Assembly (NCBI GenBank): GCA_905221605.1
Contig: CAJNDS010002355.1
Span: forward strand, 215,001 to 279,000
DNA from: Symbiodinium natans
Lineage: Eukaryota > Sar > Dinophyceae > Suessiales > Symbiodiniaceae
Direction: 5' to 3'
DNA: 64,000 bases
Part shown: positions 11,601 through 20,900 of the stretch, in pieces
Layout: every line of letters begins with the position of its first letter
Position numbering within the stretch: position 1 is the first letter of the stretch
Notes under the pieces: model-generated
Seen by the model: the letters and a program-made list of their open reading frames with translations, nothing else
Told to the model about the DNA's origin: nothing
The model's database searches: none
Position numbers and translations under genes: made by a program

Positions 11601-13485
11601 GAAGCCCTCACGCCTCCAAGAAGAGGAAGAAGTACTTCTCCGAAACCTGCAGCTCTTAGGGTTTAGGGTTTAGGGTTCAGGGTTTAGGGTTTAGGGTTTA
11701 GGGTTTAGGGTTTAGGGTTTCGGGTTTAGGGTTTAGGGTTTAGGGTTTAGGGTTTAGGGTTTAGGGTTTAGGGTTGGGGAGCTGGCCTCTTGGTTTTTGC
11801 TGCCGGTGGCCTCCACAAGTGTGGTGAAGGCCTGGCCAAGGAGGCGGCACAGATGTACGTCGGGTGGTCGGGTTGAGGGTTTAGGGTTTAGGGTTTAGGG
11901 TTTAGGGTTTGGGGGTTGGGGGTTGGGGGTTGGGGGTTGGGGGTTGGGGGTTGGGGGTTGGGGGTTGGGGCTTAGAGTTTCGGGCTCAGGGCTAAGGGCT
12001 AAGGGCTCAGGGTTCTAAACACTTGTGCCCGAAAAAGCAGTGACAGGAAACAGCTCTACCCTGCGAAATCCCCTACAATGCCCCAGAATCCCCTACAAGG
12101 ACTCTTGCATCCACCCCCACAGGCCCATATGAAGTAGGGTATATATTTCTTGTACCCCCAGAAAGGTATATACACTCACGAATATTAAAAAGGAACCTTA
12201 TATACACTTACCAAAAACAGTAATATAAACCCTGCTTCATATATTGGCAACTCACTGACCGTCGGCAGGCACGCAGGCCTTCCACATCCCCTTGATGCGC
12301 TGCTCCGCTACTTCCTGAGTCAGACAGGGGCCTTGTCAAGACCTGAACCCGCCTACAGTAAAGCCCTAAACCCTAAACCCTAAATCCTGCTTTAAGGATG
12401 ATTAGAGCTGGGATTCCCCTCTTGTCTACCTTTTCAGGATGTTCCAACTGTTTGGAATGTACTGTAAGCCCCCAAAACCCCCGACAAACGGTCGGGCTCC
12501 TAACATGCCACGAGAAAGAGGAGTTGAAAGCCATCGCCTCCTCCCCTAAAATCCTCAAGGAGCCCCCCCCCACAAGGCCACTGACAGTTGCCCTACCCCC
12601 GTAGCCCGTGAAAGCATATGGACAAAGGGCAGCAAGAAGGTCCAAGGATGCTCTGCGGAACATTGGTTCTCCCCAAACCCTAAGCTTGGCATGTTCCCCC
12701 TCACACTAGCAGTCCTTAACAGGGATTCTAATGGGGGGAGTCCTATCATCCCTACGAAGGACTGTTAGTATAACGGGGCACATGCCGAGCCTACGCCCTT
12801 AGCCCCTTAAACCCCAGATGCTCTGCGGGAGTCTTCTTTTGGGACTGGGCGTGGACACTCCAGTCACTCTGGGCACTGTGGGATGCTCCACAAAGCACTC
12901 AAACCCTGAACCCTAAACCCTAAACCCTAAACCCTAAACCTTCGTGCGTGATACTTCCCGGGATGCTCGGGATTCTATCAATGCTGAGGGCTTGGCACTC
13001 CGATGATACTTTGTGGGATTCTTTGGGCGTAGGCACTTCAGAGATACAGCAGGCCTTAGGGGTTAGGGTTTAGGGTTTGGGGTTTCGGGACTCTCTGGGG
13101 AGCCCGTTGCAGAATGCCAGGAGCGCAGGTGAGGAGCCCGAAACCCCTTAATCCCTGAACCCCCCTACCCTAGACCCCCAAAGAAGAAACCACTCACCCC
13201 CTAAACCCTAAACCCCTTCATATAAGCCCCAAGGAAGAAACCTCCAAACCCCCAAAACCCTAAACCCCCCACCACTCAACCCTAAACCCCTAAACCCCTA
13301 AGCCCCTAAAACCCTAAGCCCCTCAACCCTAAACCCTAAACCCCTAAACCCTAAACCCTAAACCCCTAAACCCCTAAACCCCTAAGCCCCTAAAACCCTG
13401 AGCCCCTCAGCCCCGAAACCCCCAAACAAGAACCGCCCTGGCTCTGCCTCCGTGCGCTGCTCAGAGTAGGACATGTAAGCCGCAC
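8670..13485 (-). CDS. Unknown gene or genes, at least eleven exons
   Basis: Minus-strand candidate exons, each with an acceptor AG and mostly a clear donor: 13437-13485 (AAYMSYSEQRTEAE), 12260-12314 (EVAEQRIKGMWKACVPAD, donor GTCAGT), 11787-11831 (AFTTLVEATGSKNQE, GC donor), 10890-10934 (EISKSPRSVGISPDE, GC donor), 10648-10697 (AQIMWEAIDRVRPAGV), 10380-10462 (ALQKLAAQDKSGSIE), about 9884-9930 (LNVGVGLSSGHLVT, donor GTAAGT), 9612-9690 (FIGVVGLIQYDFWTT), 9254-9319 (KDSYIKDYFPNLWNSS), 9098-9196 (QTGAQAALF, donor GTAACT) and 8670-8745 (FRAFVDSSEDLELSV, donor GTAGGC). Introns are full of CCCTAAA/TTTAGGG arrays and introner-like repeats. No domain is recognised. It may be two genes. Plus-strand exons near 12605-12660 and at 11566-11658 are open in the opposite sense and contest part of this span. 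Confidence 0.55.
8926..9030. mobile_element. Inverted-repeat element, CTACTTGGAGGTTCAT family
   Basis: Left end CTACTTGGAGATTCATATGG and right end CATGAGCCTTCAAGTAG are reverse complementary apart from a few changes, with ACTTATAACCCC inside. Other copies: about 10165-10296, 13903-13985, 20280-20357 and 62318-62478. At 13903 it ends at a splice acceptor (TTTTCCAG), which supports an introner role. Confidence 0.7.
9364..9600. repeat. TTTAGGG array with runs of TTTAGGC and TTTGGGG
   Basis: The array passes from TTCAGGG to a run of TTTAGGC, then about ten exact TTTAGGG units, then TTTGGGG and TTTGGG. Each variant is clustered, not scattered. Confidence 0.85.
11034..11127. repeat. Interstitial TTTAGGG array
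   Basis: About 13 exact tandem units following mixed TGTAGGG/TTTAGGG, within the minus-strand gene span. Confidence 0.9.
11200..11556. repeat. Higher-order CCCTAAA/CCCCAAA array
   Basis: About 350 bases in which CCCTAAA and CCCCAAA alternate. The phrase AAACCCCAAACCCTAAAC recurs many times, giving a 14-base higher-order repeat built on the telomere unit. CCCTACACC variants are scattered in it. Confidence 0.85.
11884..11970. repeat. TTTAGGG array passing into a GGGTTGG run
   Basis: Four TTTAGGG units are followed by about nine copies of the 7-base variant GGGTTGG. It lies in an intron of the minus-strand gene. Confidence 0.85.
12122..12248. mobile_element. Inverted-repeat element in the intron after the 12260-12314 exon
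   Basis: Ends ATATGAAGTAGGGTATATA and TATAAACCCTGCTTCATAT are reverse complementary with few changes. It starts about ten bases after the GTCAGT donor of the minus-strand exon at 12260. The centre is AT-rich. Confidence 0.7.
12705..12775. mobile_element. Second copy of the ACTAACAGTCCTTA inverted-repeat family
   Basis: Left arm ACACTAGCAGTCCTTAACA and right arm AAGGACTGTTAGTATAAC pair with each other and match the element at 5887-5975. CCCC/GGGG pairs lie outside the arms in both copies. Confidence 0.7.
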
Positions 13486-13497
13486 CTCCGAACCGGT

Positions 13498-13756
13498 TTA
13501 GGGTTTAGGGTTTAGGGTTTAGGGTTTAGGGTTTAGGGTTTAGGGTTTAGGGTTTAGGGTTTAGGGTTTAGGGTTTAGGGTTTAGGGTTTAGGGTTTAGG
13601 GTTTAGGGTTTAGGGTTTAGGGTTTAGGGTTTAGGGTTTAGGGTTTAGGGTTTAGGGTTTAGGGTTTAGGGTTTAGGGTTTAGGGTTTAGGGTTTAGGGT
13701 TTAGGGTTTAGGGTTTAGGGTTTAGGGTTTAGGGTTTAGGGTTTAGGGTTTGGGGT
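13498..13756. repeat. Longest interstitial TTTAGGG array, about 37 units
   Basis: About 259 bases of nearly perfect TTTAGGG, the longest in the window. Its G-rich strand runs 5' to 3' on +. It directly follows the candidate minus-strand exon at 13437-13485, where it would be intron or upstream flank. Confidence 0.95.
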
Positions 13757-13985
13757 AAACCTCTGTCGGCTCTCCATCGGATCTCGGGCTTAAGGGCTTG
13801 CGGGCTTAGGGTTTGGGGTTTAGGGTTTGGGGTTTAGGGTTTAGGGTTTAGGGTTTAGGGCTTAGGGTTTGGGGTTACAGGGTTTGGGGTTTAGGGTCTA
13901 CTTGAAGGTTCATTATCGTGCTCTCATAAGCAGGGTTGTTGTAAGGAGATGGTTATAGCCACTTCTAACGTTGTTGTTTTCCAGA

Positions 13986-14410
13986 AACTTTCAATGTTCG
14001 GCAAACGCAAAGCGTCCGAAACATGTCCAGGCAGTTGACACAACAGCTTAAGCTCCAGGCCAACAGCCAACAACTGATCACTTCTCTACATTATGGTCCC
14101 TTTTGGGTCGCTATGATAAGGCGGCCCCCAATAACAAGGGCACGGCGGCCCTTAATCATAAGGGCACCCAAAACAGGACCATCATTTGAGAACTGCCGAC
14201 TCACTCCACGACCCTTCAACCAACCTTGACACAGCTGAAAGCAACCCTAAACCCTAAACCCTAAACCCTAAACCCATTCTTAGGGCGCGGGCAGAGCGTG
14301 TCGAGAACCTTGGACGGGAACAGACGCCGTTTTTGCACCAACTCACAGGCTGCAATGCTTGCTCCTTGTGCTCAGTTCTGCTAGGAAGAGCCCTAGCAGT
14401 CCATATGCTC
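13986..14410 (+). CDS. Gene fragment with an introner between two exons
   Basis: Exon 1 follows the strong acceptor GTTGTTTTCCAG at 13985 and reads TFNVRQTQSVRNMSRQL then QQLKLQANSQQL. Exon 2 begins after CATTCTTAG at about 14285 and reads ARAERVENLGREQTPFLHQ, then CNACSLCSVLLGRAL. Between them lie an inverted-repeat element (14084-14196) and four CCCTAAA units. Function unknown. The first half is Q- and N-rich and could be helical. The gene would converge on the minus-strand gene ending near 14.6 kb. Confidence 0.5.
14084..14196. mobile_element. Inverted-repeat element, ATGGTCCCTTTTGGG family
   Basis: Left arm CATTATGGTCCCTTTTGGG pairs with right arm CCCAAAACAGGACCATCAT. Two inner arms, GGCGGCCCCCAATA and GGCGGCCCTTAATCAT, are arranged around GGGCAC. 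It resembles the RRM-gene introner at 1058-1163, which has GGTCCCTTTTTGG and a GGGTACCC centre. Confidence 0.65.
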
Positions 14411-14595
14411 CCTAAACCCTAAAACCTAAAACCTGAACCCTGAATCCTGAATCCTGAACCCTGAACCTGAACCTAACCTGAACCCTACATCCTAAACCCT
14501 AAATCCTGAACCCTGCATTCTAAACCCTAAACCCTAAACCCTAAACCCCAACCCCTAAGCCCGAACTGCTAAGCCCTACATGGAGGCACTGGGGG

Positions 14596-17554
14596 TCCTG
14601 CTAAACTGAGGAGCAGCACATGGGCGATCACGAGGAAGATCAGCCACAAAATCTCAACAGCCGGAAGGCTCAACCATGGGTGGTTGTTGGCTTAGGGTTA
14701 GGGTTTAGGGTTTAGGGTTTAGGGGTTTAGGGTCTCAGGTTTAAGGTTTAGGGTTTAGGGCTTAGGATCTAAGGCTTTGGGCTCACAATTTGCGAGTTCT
14801 GTGACTAATTGCTTCTGCAGCTTGTCATCTTTGTTTAGGGCTTGAGGGTTTATAGGGTTTAGAGTCTAGGGTTTATAGGGCTCAAGGTTCAGGGTTTTAG
14901 GCTTTCGGGTTTTGGGGCGTTTACGATTCTAAGGGGGTCTTCTTGTCCTGGGCTAACAACAGCTGACTGGACGACTGCCATGCCGACAGTTCTTGTGCTG
15001 TTCCCTTGCACGCGAGGCTCACAGGACCTTATTCGGATGCCCCCAACCTTACAAACTCCAACAGTCTAAAACACCAAAAACACAAAGCCCTCAAAAAAAA
15101 CCCTAATCCTCCCAAACACCCTACACAGGGATAAAACACACAAAATGAAAATCGAAAACAAAAATAAACAAATAATGAAGACTAGATAAAGACCCTGAAG
15201 ACCTTTAACACCTCAAGATAAACATTTCAAACACGAAAAACACCAAAAAAAAACACAGAAACAAACAAACACAAAGAAACTCAACAAACCCTAAACCCCT
15301 AAACCCTAAACCCTAAACCCTAAACCCCAAACCCAAACCCCCGCCCCAAACTCCCATGTTCGAGAGACACCCTGGTTCTTAGTAGGGAGTGAGGGATTCA
15401 GGGCCCTATATATACCCTTTAAGGGATTATATAACCCTAGACCCTGAACCCTAATCCTTTAAAGGGTACATATAGGGCCCTCCTTCCCTCATTCCCTACT
15501 AAGGACCAGCCAGGAGAGTCTTGGCCCGCCACGCCCACGTAGCGATAGGCCGTGTAGGACCTCTGAAACCCAGGGTTTCGGGTTTCAGGGTTTCGGGGTT
15601 TAGGGTTTAGGGTTTAGGGTTTAGGGTTTAGGGTTTAGGGTTTAGGGTTTAGGGTTTAGGGTTTAGGGTTTCAGGGTTTCAGGGTTTCAGGGTTTCAGGG
15701 TGGGTTTACGGGTTTAAGGGTTTAAGGGGTTTGGGGAACCCAGAACCCACAAAGGGCAAAAGGGTAGAAGTCAGCTACCAAGGAAACCCATATGTTTGGG
15801 TTTCAGGGTTCAGGGTTTCGGGGTCTAGAGTTTCTAGGGTTGAGGGTTTCAAGGGTTGAGGGTTTCAGGGTTTAGGGCGTGGGCTTGAGGATCCCATCTA
15901 CCCCGACCTTTCGGGTTTAGGGTCTCTTGGGCTTGCTAGAGACTGCAGAAGAATACTGCACATAGCTGTTGCTCAAAAGTCCCCCCCCCCCACAAAAACA
16001 AAATGGCGAGGCTCTAATCCAGAACCGCCCTCCAACTCCTCAGAAAGCGGGGGTAGATAGGATCCTAAACCCTAAACCCTGAGCCCTGAACCCCCAAACC
16101 CTAAACCCAAACAATAAACCCTAAACCCCAAACCCTAAACCCCAAACCCTAAACCCTAAACCCCAAACCCTAAACCCCAAAAGCGCAACCTCTCGGGCCC
16201 CGGGCTTGAGAAACACGCTGACAAACTCGTCTGACACCTGACGCCCGGCAGATTTGGGGGGTGGCTGTGTGGGGTTTAGGGTTTAGGGGTTTGGTTTATA
16301 GGGTTTAGGGTTTAAGGTTTAGGGTTTAGGGTTTAGGGTTTCGGGTTTAGGGTTTAGGGTTTAGGGTTTAGGGTTTAGGGTTTAGGGTTTAGGGTTTAGG
16401 GTTTAGGGTTTAGGGTTTAGGGTTTAGGGTTTAGGGTTTAGGGTTTAGGGTTTAGGGTTTAGGGTTTAGGGAGTTTCTGGGCCTCTTTGACAAGATTTAC
16501 CAGACCTCGGGACTGTAGCTCTAAGGTTTTTTTCGGGTGCTTGCTGTTTTGGGGGGAGGGTTCTTGGCGGGTGTTTTTGGTTCCTAAACCCTAAACCCTA
16601 AACCCTAAGCCCTAAAACCCTAAAACCCTAAACCCTAAACCCTAAACCCTAAGTTTCGGGTTTTTATTGGATTTGGGGGTGTTGTTTTGAATTTCTTGGG
16701 ATTTTTAGGGTTGTCTTTTGGGTTTTGCCTTTGGAGGACCTTAATGCCTGTACCCTTTCTCCCGAAATCCCCAAAGTACTCAGGCGCAGCCTGGAAACCC
16801 TAAACTAAACCCTGAGCTTCCTGAAACCTGAACCCGGAAACCCGAGGCCTTACACCCTGAACCCTAAGCCCTAAGCCTCTAAACCCTGAACCCTAAATCC
16901 TGAACCCTGAAACCTGCCCCGTCAAGCTCCTGAGGACCGAACTCCAGCGATGAACATCGAGTTCATCGATTCTTTGAGGGACGTAAAGCCCTGGCGTATG
17001 GGATTTGGTGGTTGAATTTCGTGGAGGGGGTTCTGTTCTTAGCAGGGAATGAAGGGAGTAAGTAAATCCGAAACCTCCAAAACCCTAAACCTGATTGGCC
17101 CCAAAGCCCCAACCACAAGAGCCAGGCCCCAGTCGAGGCCAGCCAATTTCGACAGCACTCCGACAATCGTTCAGAAGCCAAGTACGAGGTCGTGGGGACT
17201 TGTTCCCTCCTAAACCCTGAACCCTAAACCCTAAACTACCCTAAACCCTAAAACCCTAAACCCTGACCTCTAAACCCTGAACCCTAAACTCTAAACCCTA
17301 AACCCTAAAGCCCTGCATGCTCAAACCGACGGATCACCATCTTTGAGTTCTACAAACGCAGCGTGATCTGCAGTTCTTCCTAGGTTGTTGGGATTAGCAG
17401 AGACCTTGGTATTCTTAATCAAAAATGCGATGCAAATTGGTTGAGGGCCCGCGGTTGTCGAAACGAGTTGTTTCGCAAACGAACCCCTGGCCGAGATAGG
17501 AGCGTGACGCTCGCGACTCCTCTCGAGGAGCCCATGACAAGGACGCAACGGCAT
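14596..17554 (-). CDS. Multi-exon protein with a membrane helix
   Basis: Minus-strand gene whose probable first exon is 17327-17554. It starts MPLRPCHGLLERSRER, has 76 open codons and ends at donor GTTTGAGC. Further exons: 17091-17160 (donor G|GTTTAGGG, made by a telomere unit), 16914-17032 (SHTPGLYVPQRIDELDVHRW, donor GTTTCAGG), about 16485-16515 (SRGLVNLVKEAQK), 16190-16237 (VSDEFVSVFLKPGARE, donor GTTGCG), 15510-15562 (RSYTAYRYVGVAGQDS), about 15345-15367, 14935-15017 (TRTVGMAVVQSAVVS), 14786-14830 (DDKLQKQLVTELAN, donor GTGAGC) and 14596-14690, which ends in a membrane helix (ILWLIFLVIAHVLLLS). An introner sits between the 15510 and 15345 exons. No family recognised. Confidence 0.6.
15060..15300. 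other. A-rich low-complexity block
   Basis: About 240 bases rich in AAACAC, AAAACA and AAAATAAAC on +. No reading frame or repeat unit stands out. It is probably intronic in the minus-strand gene, where it reads as T-rich. Confidence 0.6.
15376..15512 (-). mobile_element. Long-armed palindromic element with a telomere-like centre
   Basis: The left arm, from CTTAGTAGGGAGTGAGGGA through GGGCCCTATATATACCCTTT, pairs with the right arm, from AAAGGGTACATATAGGGCCC through TCCCTCATTCCCTACTAAG. The arms are about 50 bases with few changes. The short loop contains CCCTAGACCCTGAACCCT, which is telomere-like. In the minus-strand gene it separates GVAGQDSP from CLSNMGVWG with a CCAG|G boundary. A related end is at 17035-17050. 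Confidence 0.8.
16317..16470. repeat. Interstitial TTTAGGG array
   Basis: About 22 units with one TTTCGGG and one TTTAAGG, inside an intron of the minus-strand gene at 14.6-17.55 kb. Confidence 0.9.
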
Positions 17555-17917
17555 TAGGGTTTAGGGTTTAGGGTTTAGGGTTTAGGGTTTAGGGTTTAGG
17601 GTGTAGGGTTTAGGGGTTAGGGTTTAGGGTTTAGGGTTTAGGGTTTAGCGTTTAGGGTTTAGGACCCCCTCCAAAACACCCAAAAGAAACAAATCGAACC
17701 AGGCCAGGCCACCATATTTACGTAGCCGGCACGACCCTTAAGCCTGAGTCCGTCTCCCAAAAGCCTCGTAAACCATCCCTAGGAACTCAAACCCTAAGTT
17801 TAGGGTTTTTAGGGTCTAGGGTCTAGGGTTCAGGGTTTAGGTTTTAGGTTTGAGGTTTCAGGTTTTAGGGTTCAGGGTTTAGGGTTTAGGGTTTAGGGTT
17901 TAGGGTAAGCCCTAAAC

Positions 17918-20900
17918 TGCTCAAGGCTCCCTCGGCACGGAAGCAGAGGCTGCGCCTCGTTCCCATGGTCGAGGTCTTTGAAGACTGTCACCGCGATCCA
18001 GGCGAAGAACACCATGGTCCCTCCCGTCATCAGGGTTTAGGGTTTAGGGTTTAGGGTTTAGGGTTTAGGGTTTAGGGTTTAGGGTTTAGGGTTTAGGGTT
18101 TAGGTCATCTGCACTCTTGCTGAGGGGACCTAAGCTTGGGGCTTAGGAATTTGCAACCCTAAACCCTAAACCCTAAACCCTAAACCCTAAACCCTAAACC
18201 CTAAACCCTAAACCCTAAACCCTAAACCCTAAACTACGACTACGACGCGGAACACGAAGGAGCTTGGAAGGCTCCAATCAAGCCTTCAGAGCCCATGACG
18301 CCTTAAATGGGGAACTTTCCCGCGGCTCTCCACCCGCCTGCCAAGAAGACAGCCACGGAGACCATCTCCCACCTTGCTGCAAGAGGTTCGAGGGCTCCGA
18401 TCCAAGCCCTGAACGGGTTCCATCGGGGAATTTTAGGAACCTCCGTTCCCTAGTTCTAGCTGTGGCACTTAAGCGGGGTAGCTAAAGACATTCAGGGTTG
18501 AGGCTTCAATGCCCTTGGTTTCGGAGAGGGCTTTGCTGGGTTCTTAAGGGAGGGGGTTCAAGGTAGTATGTAACCCAAGGTTCCCGAACACTCCCCGCTC
18601 CTCTGCAAGGCTCCCTCTAAGCTTCCCTAAGGTTTGCCAGGTACCCAAACCCCCCATGAACCTCCCTCCCTTAGAAGCTAAAGTTTAGGGTTTAGGGTTT
18701 AGGGTTTGGGGTTTAGGGTTTAGGGTTTAGGGTTTGGGGTTTAGGGTTTAGGGTTTAGGGTTTATAAACCCTAAACCCCCCCCAGTAAGAACCCTCTCTG
18801 AGAGAGGGAAGCGCCCCGAAAAAAGTCGACCCCTCAGCTCCTGGCAGGCAGGCCACCACACAGCGCACCAACTCCTTGACCTCGATGGGGGTGCACTCAT
18901 GGGTGGGGTTGAGGGTTTCAGGTTGGGCGATAAGGGTTTGGGGTTTGGGGTCTTTGGGGGTTTGGGGGCTTTGGGGGTTTGGGGGTTTGGGGTTTGGGGG
19001 TTTGGGGGTTTGGGGTTTGGGGTTTGGGGTTTGGGGTTTGGGGTTTAGGGTTTGGAGGTTTAGGGTTTTAGGGTTTGGGGGTTTGGGGGTTGGGGGTTTG
19101 GGGGTTTGGGGTTTGGGGTTTGGGGTTTAGGGTTTGGAGGTTTAGGGTTTTAGGGTTTGGGGTTTGGGGGTTTGGGGTTTGGGGTTTGGGTTTGGGGTTT
19201 AGGGTTTAGGGTTTGGAGGTTTAGGGTTTTAGGGTTTGGGGGTTTAAGGTTTTGGGGTGTGTAAGCAAGAAGGAAGGTTCGCGGCGACTGTGTCTATTGG
19301 AGGCGTATGTCCGCGCAAAGAGGCAGGGCTCCTCTGAGGTTTAGGGTTTAGGGTTTAGAGTTTAGGGTTTAGGGTTTAGGGTTTAGGGTTTAGGGTTGAG
19401 GGTTTAGGGTTTAGGGTTTAGGGTTTAGGGTTTAGGGTTTAGGGTTTAGGGTTTAGGGTTTAGGGTTTAGGGTTTAGGGTTTAGGGTTTAGGTCTAGCGT
19501 GACGCGAGAACCTGAGGCCCGAACGGCTGGCAGGAGGCAGAGGTACCCAGTTCGTGCCAGGAAGGCCAGGCGGAATCTCAGAGAAATGGGACTAGGGTTT
19601 CGGGTTTGGGGCTTAGGGGTTTAGGGGTTTAGGGGTCTAGGGGTTTAGGGTTTAGGGTTTAGGGTTTAGGGTTTAGGGTTTAGGGTTTAGGGTTTAGGGT
19701 TTAGGGTTTAGGGTTTAGGGTTTAGGGTTTAGGGTTCATGCCATCTCCATAGTCCCTGGATGACATCATCGACGCAAGACAAGCCGTTCAGGGTTGTGTG
19801 CAGTTCCAAGCAGCCCCGAACCCCCTAAACCCTAAACCCTAAACCTCTAAACCCTAAACCCTAAACCCCTAAACCCTCAACCCCTTAACCCTAAACCCTA
19901 AACCCTAAACCCTATTCATGCTTGGGTGCGAAGCCTGGGCCGGAAAACTGCAAAAACGACGACATCGGCTGCCTCCAGTACCTGGTCATTGGTTCGCAGG
20001 CCTTTCCGGTTTGTGTAGGGTTTGCGGGTTTAGGGTTTAGGGTTTCAGGGTTTAAAGGTTTAGGGTTTAGGTGCACATTGGGATGCTCCCCCATCGATAG
20101 AGCCCTATAAACCCCATAACAACCCTACGAAAACCCCATAAAGAATAGAGAACTGTATACCTCTGGCCAGAAAAGATCGAATGAGCAATGAATGTGAACT
20201 CCCTAGAACCCTAAACCCTAAACCCTAAACCCTAAACCCTAAACCCTAAACCCTAGACAGCTGAACCGAGAAGCCAGAACTTGGAGGTTCACTCGGGTAC
20301 TTGTAGGGCTACAGGTAACCTATTTTAGGGCACTTACGACCCCACTCAGAAGTACCCCTAAACCCTAAACCCTAAACCCTAAACCCTAAACCCTAAACCC
20401 TAAACCCTAAACCCTACTTCGTGAAGGGCAAGGCGCAAGCATGGCCAGCCCGAACTTGATCTCCGACATGTTGGCGTATGTCTGCAGTTTAGGGTTTATC
20501 AGGCTTCTAGGGTTTCATATGGGGGTTGTAGGGTTTAGGGTTTAGGGTTTAGGGGTACTATATGGGGTTTAGAGGGTTTGAAGGGCTATTTGGGCTTATG
20601 GGGTTTATAGGGGTTATGGGGCTTATAGGGTGTCATAGGGCTTAGAGGGTTCATAGGGTTACTGAGGGTTTATAGGGTTCATTGAGTTGCTTAGTCATAG
20701 GCTCTCATAAGGCTTACAGGGTTCATTGGATTTCATGGGGCTTATAGGGTTTCATAGGGTGTATAGGGCCCATTGGGTTTCGTAGGGCGGCTTAGGGTTT
20801 ATTGGGTTTACAGGCTTTTATAGGGCTTATAAGGTTCATAGTGTCCTTAGGGTTTGTAGGGCTTATAGGGTTTCATTGGGCTTTTAGGGTTCATAGGCAG

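Noticed and set aside
11566-11658. Plus-strand exon reading YYNDPGDSTCWGG to a TAG
   Set aside because: Very protein-like, but it has no AG acceptor next to it and lies among minus-strand exons; the same block reads VSEKYFFLFLEA on minus with acceptor and donor. Left undecided and not listed as a gene.
12605-12900. Plus-strand exons (AYGQRAARRSKDAL and a following block)
   Set aside because: Good acceptor CTACCCCCGTAG, but the second block is equally open on minus and the surrounding gene is on minus. Not enough to annotate.
16477-16519. Plus-strand ending FLGLFDKIYQTSGL*
   Set aside because: The same bases read SRGLVNLVKEAQK on minus with a CTACAG acceptor, which fits the gene spanning this region. 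The minus reading was preferred.
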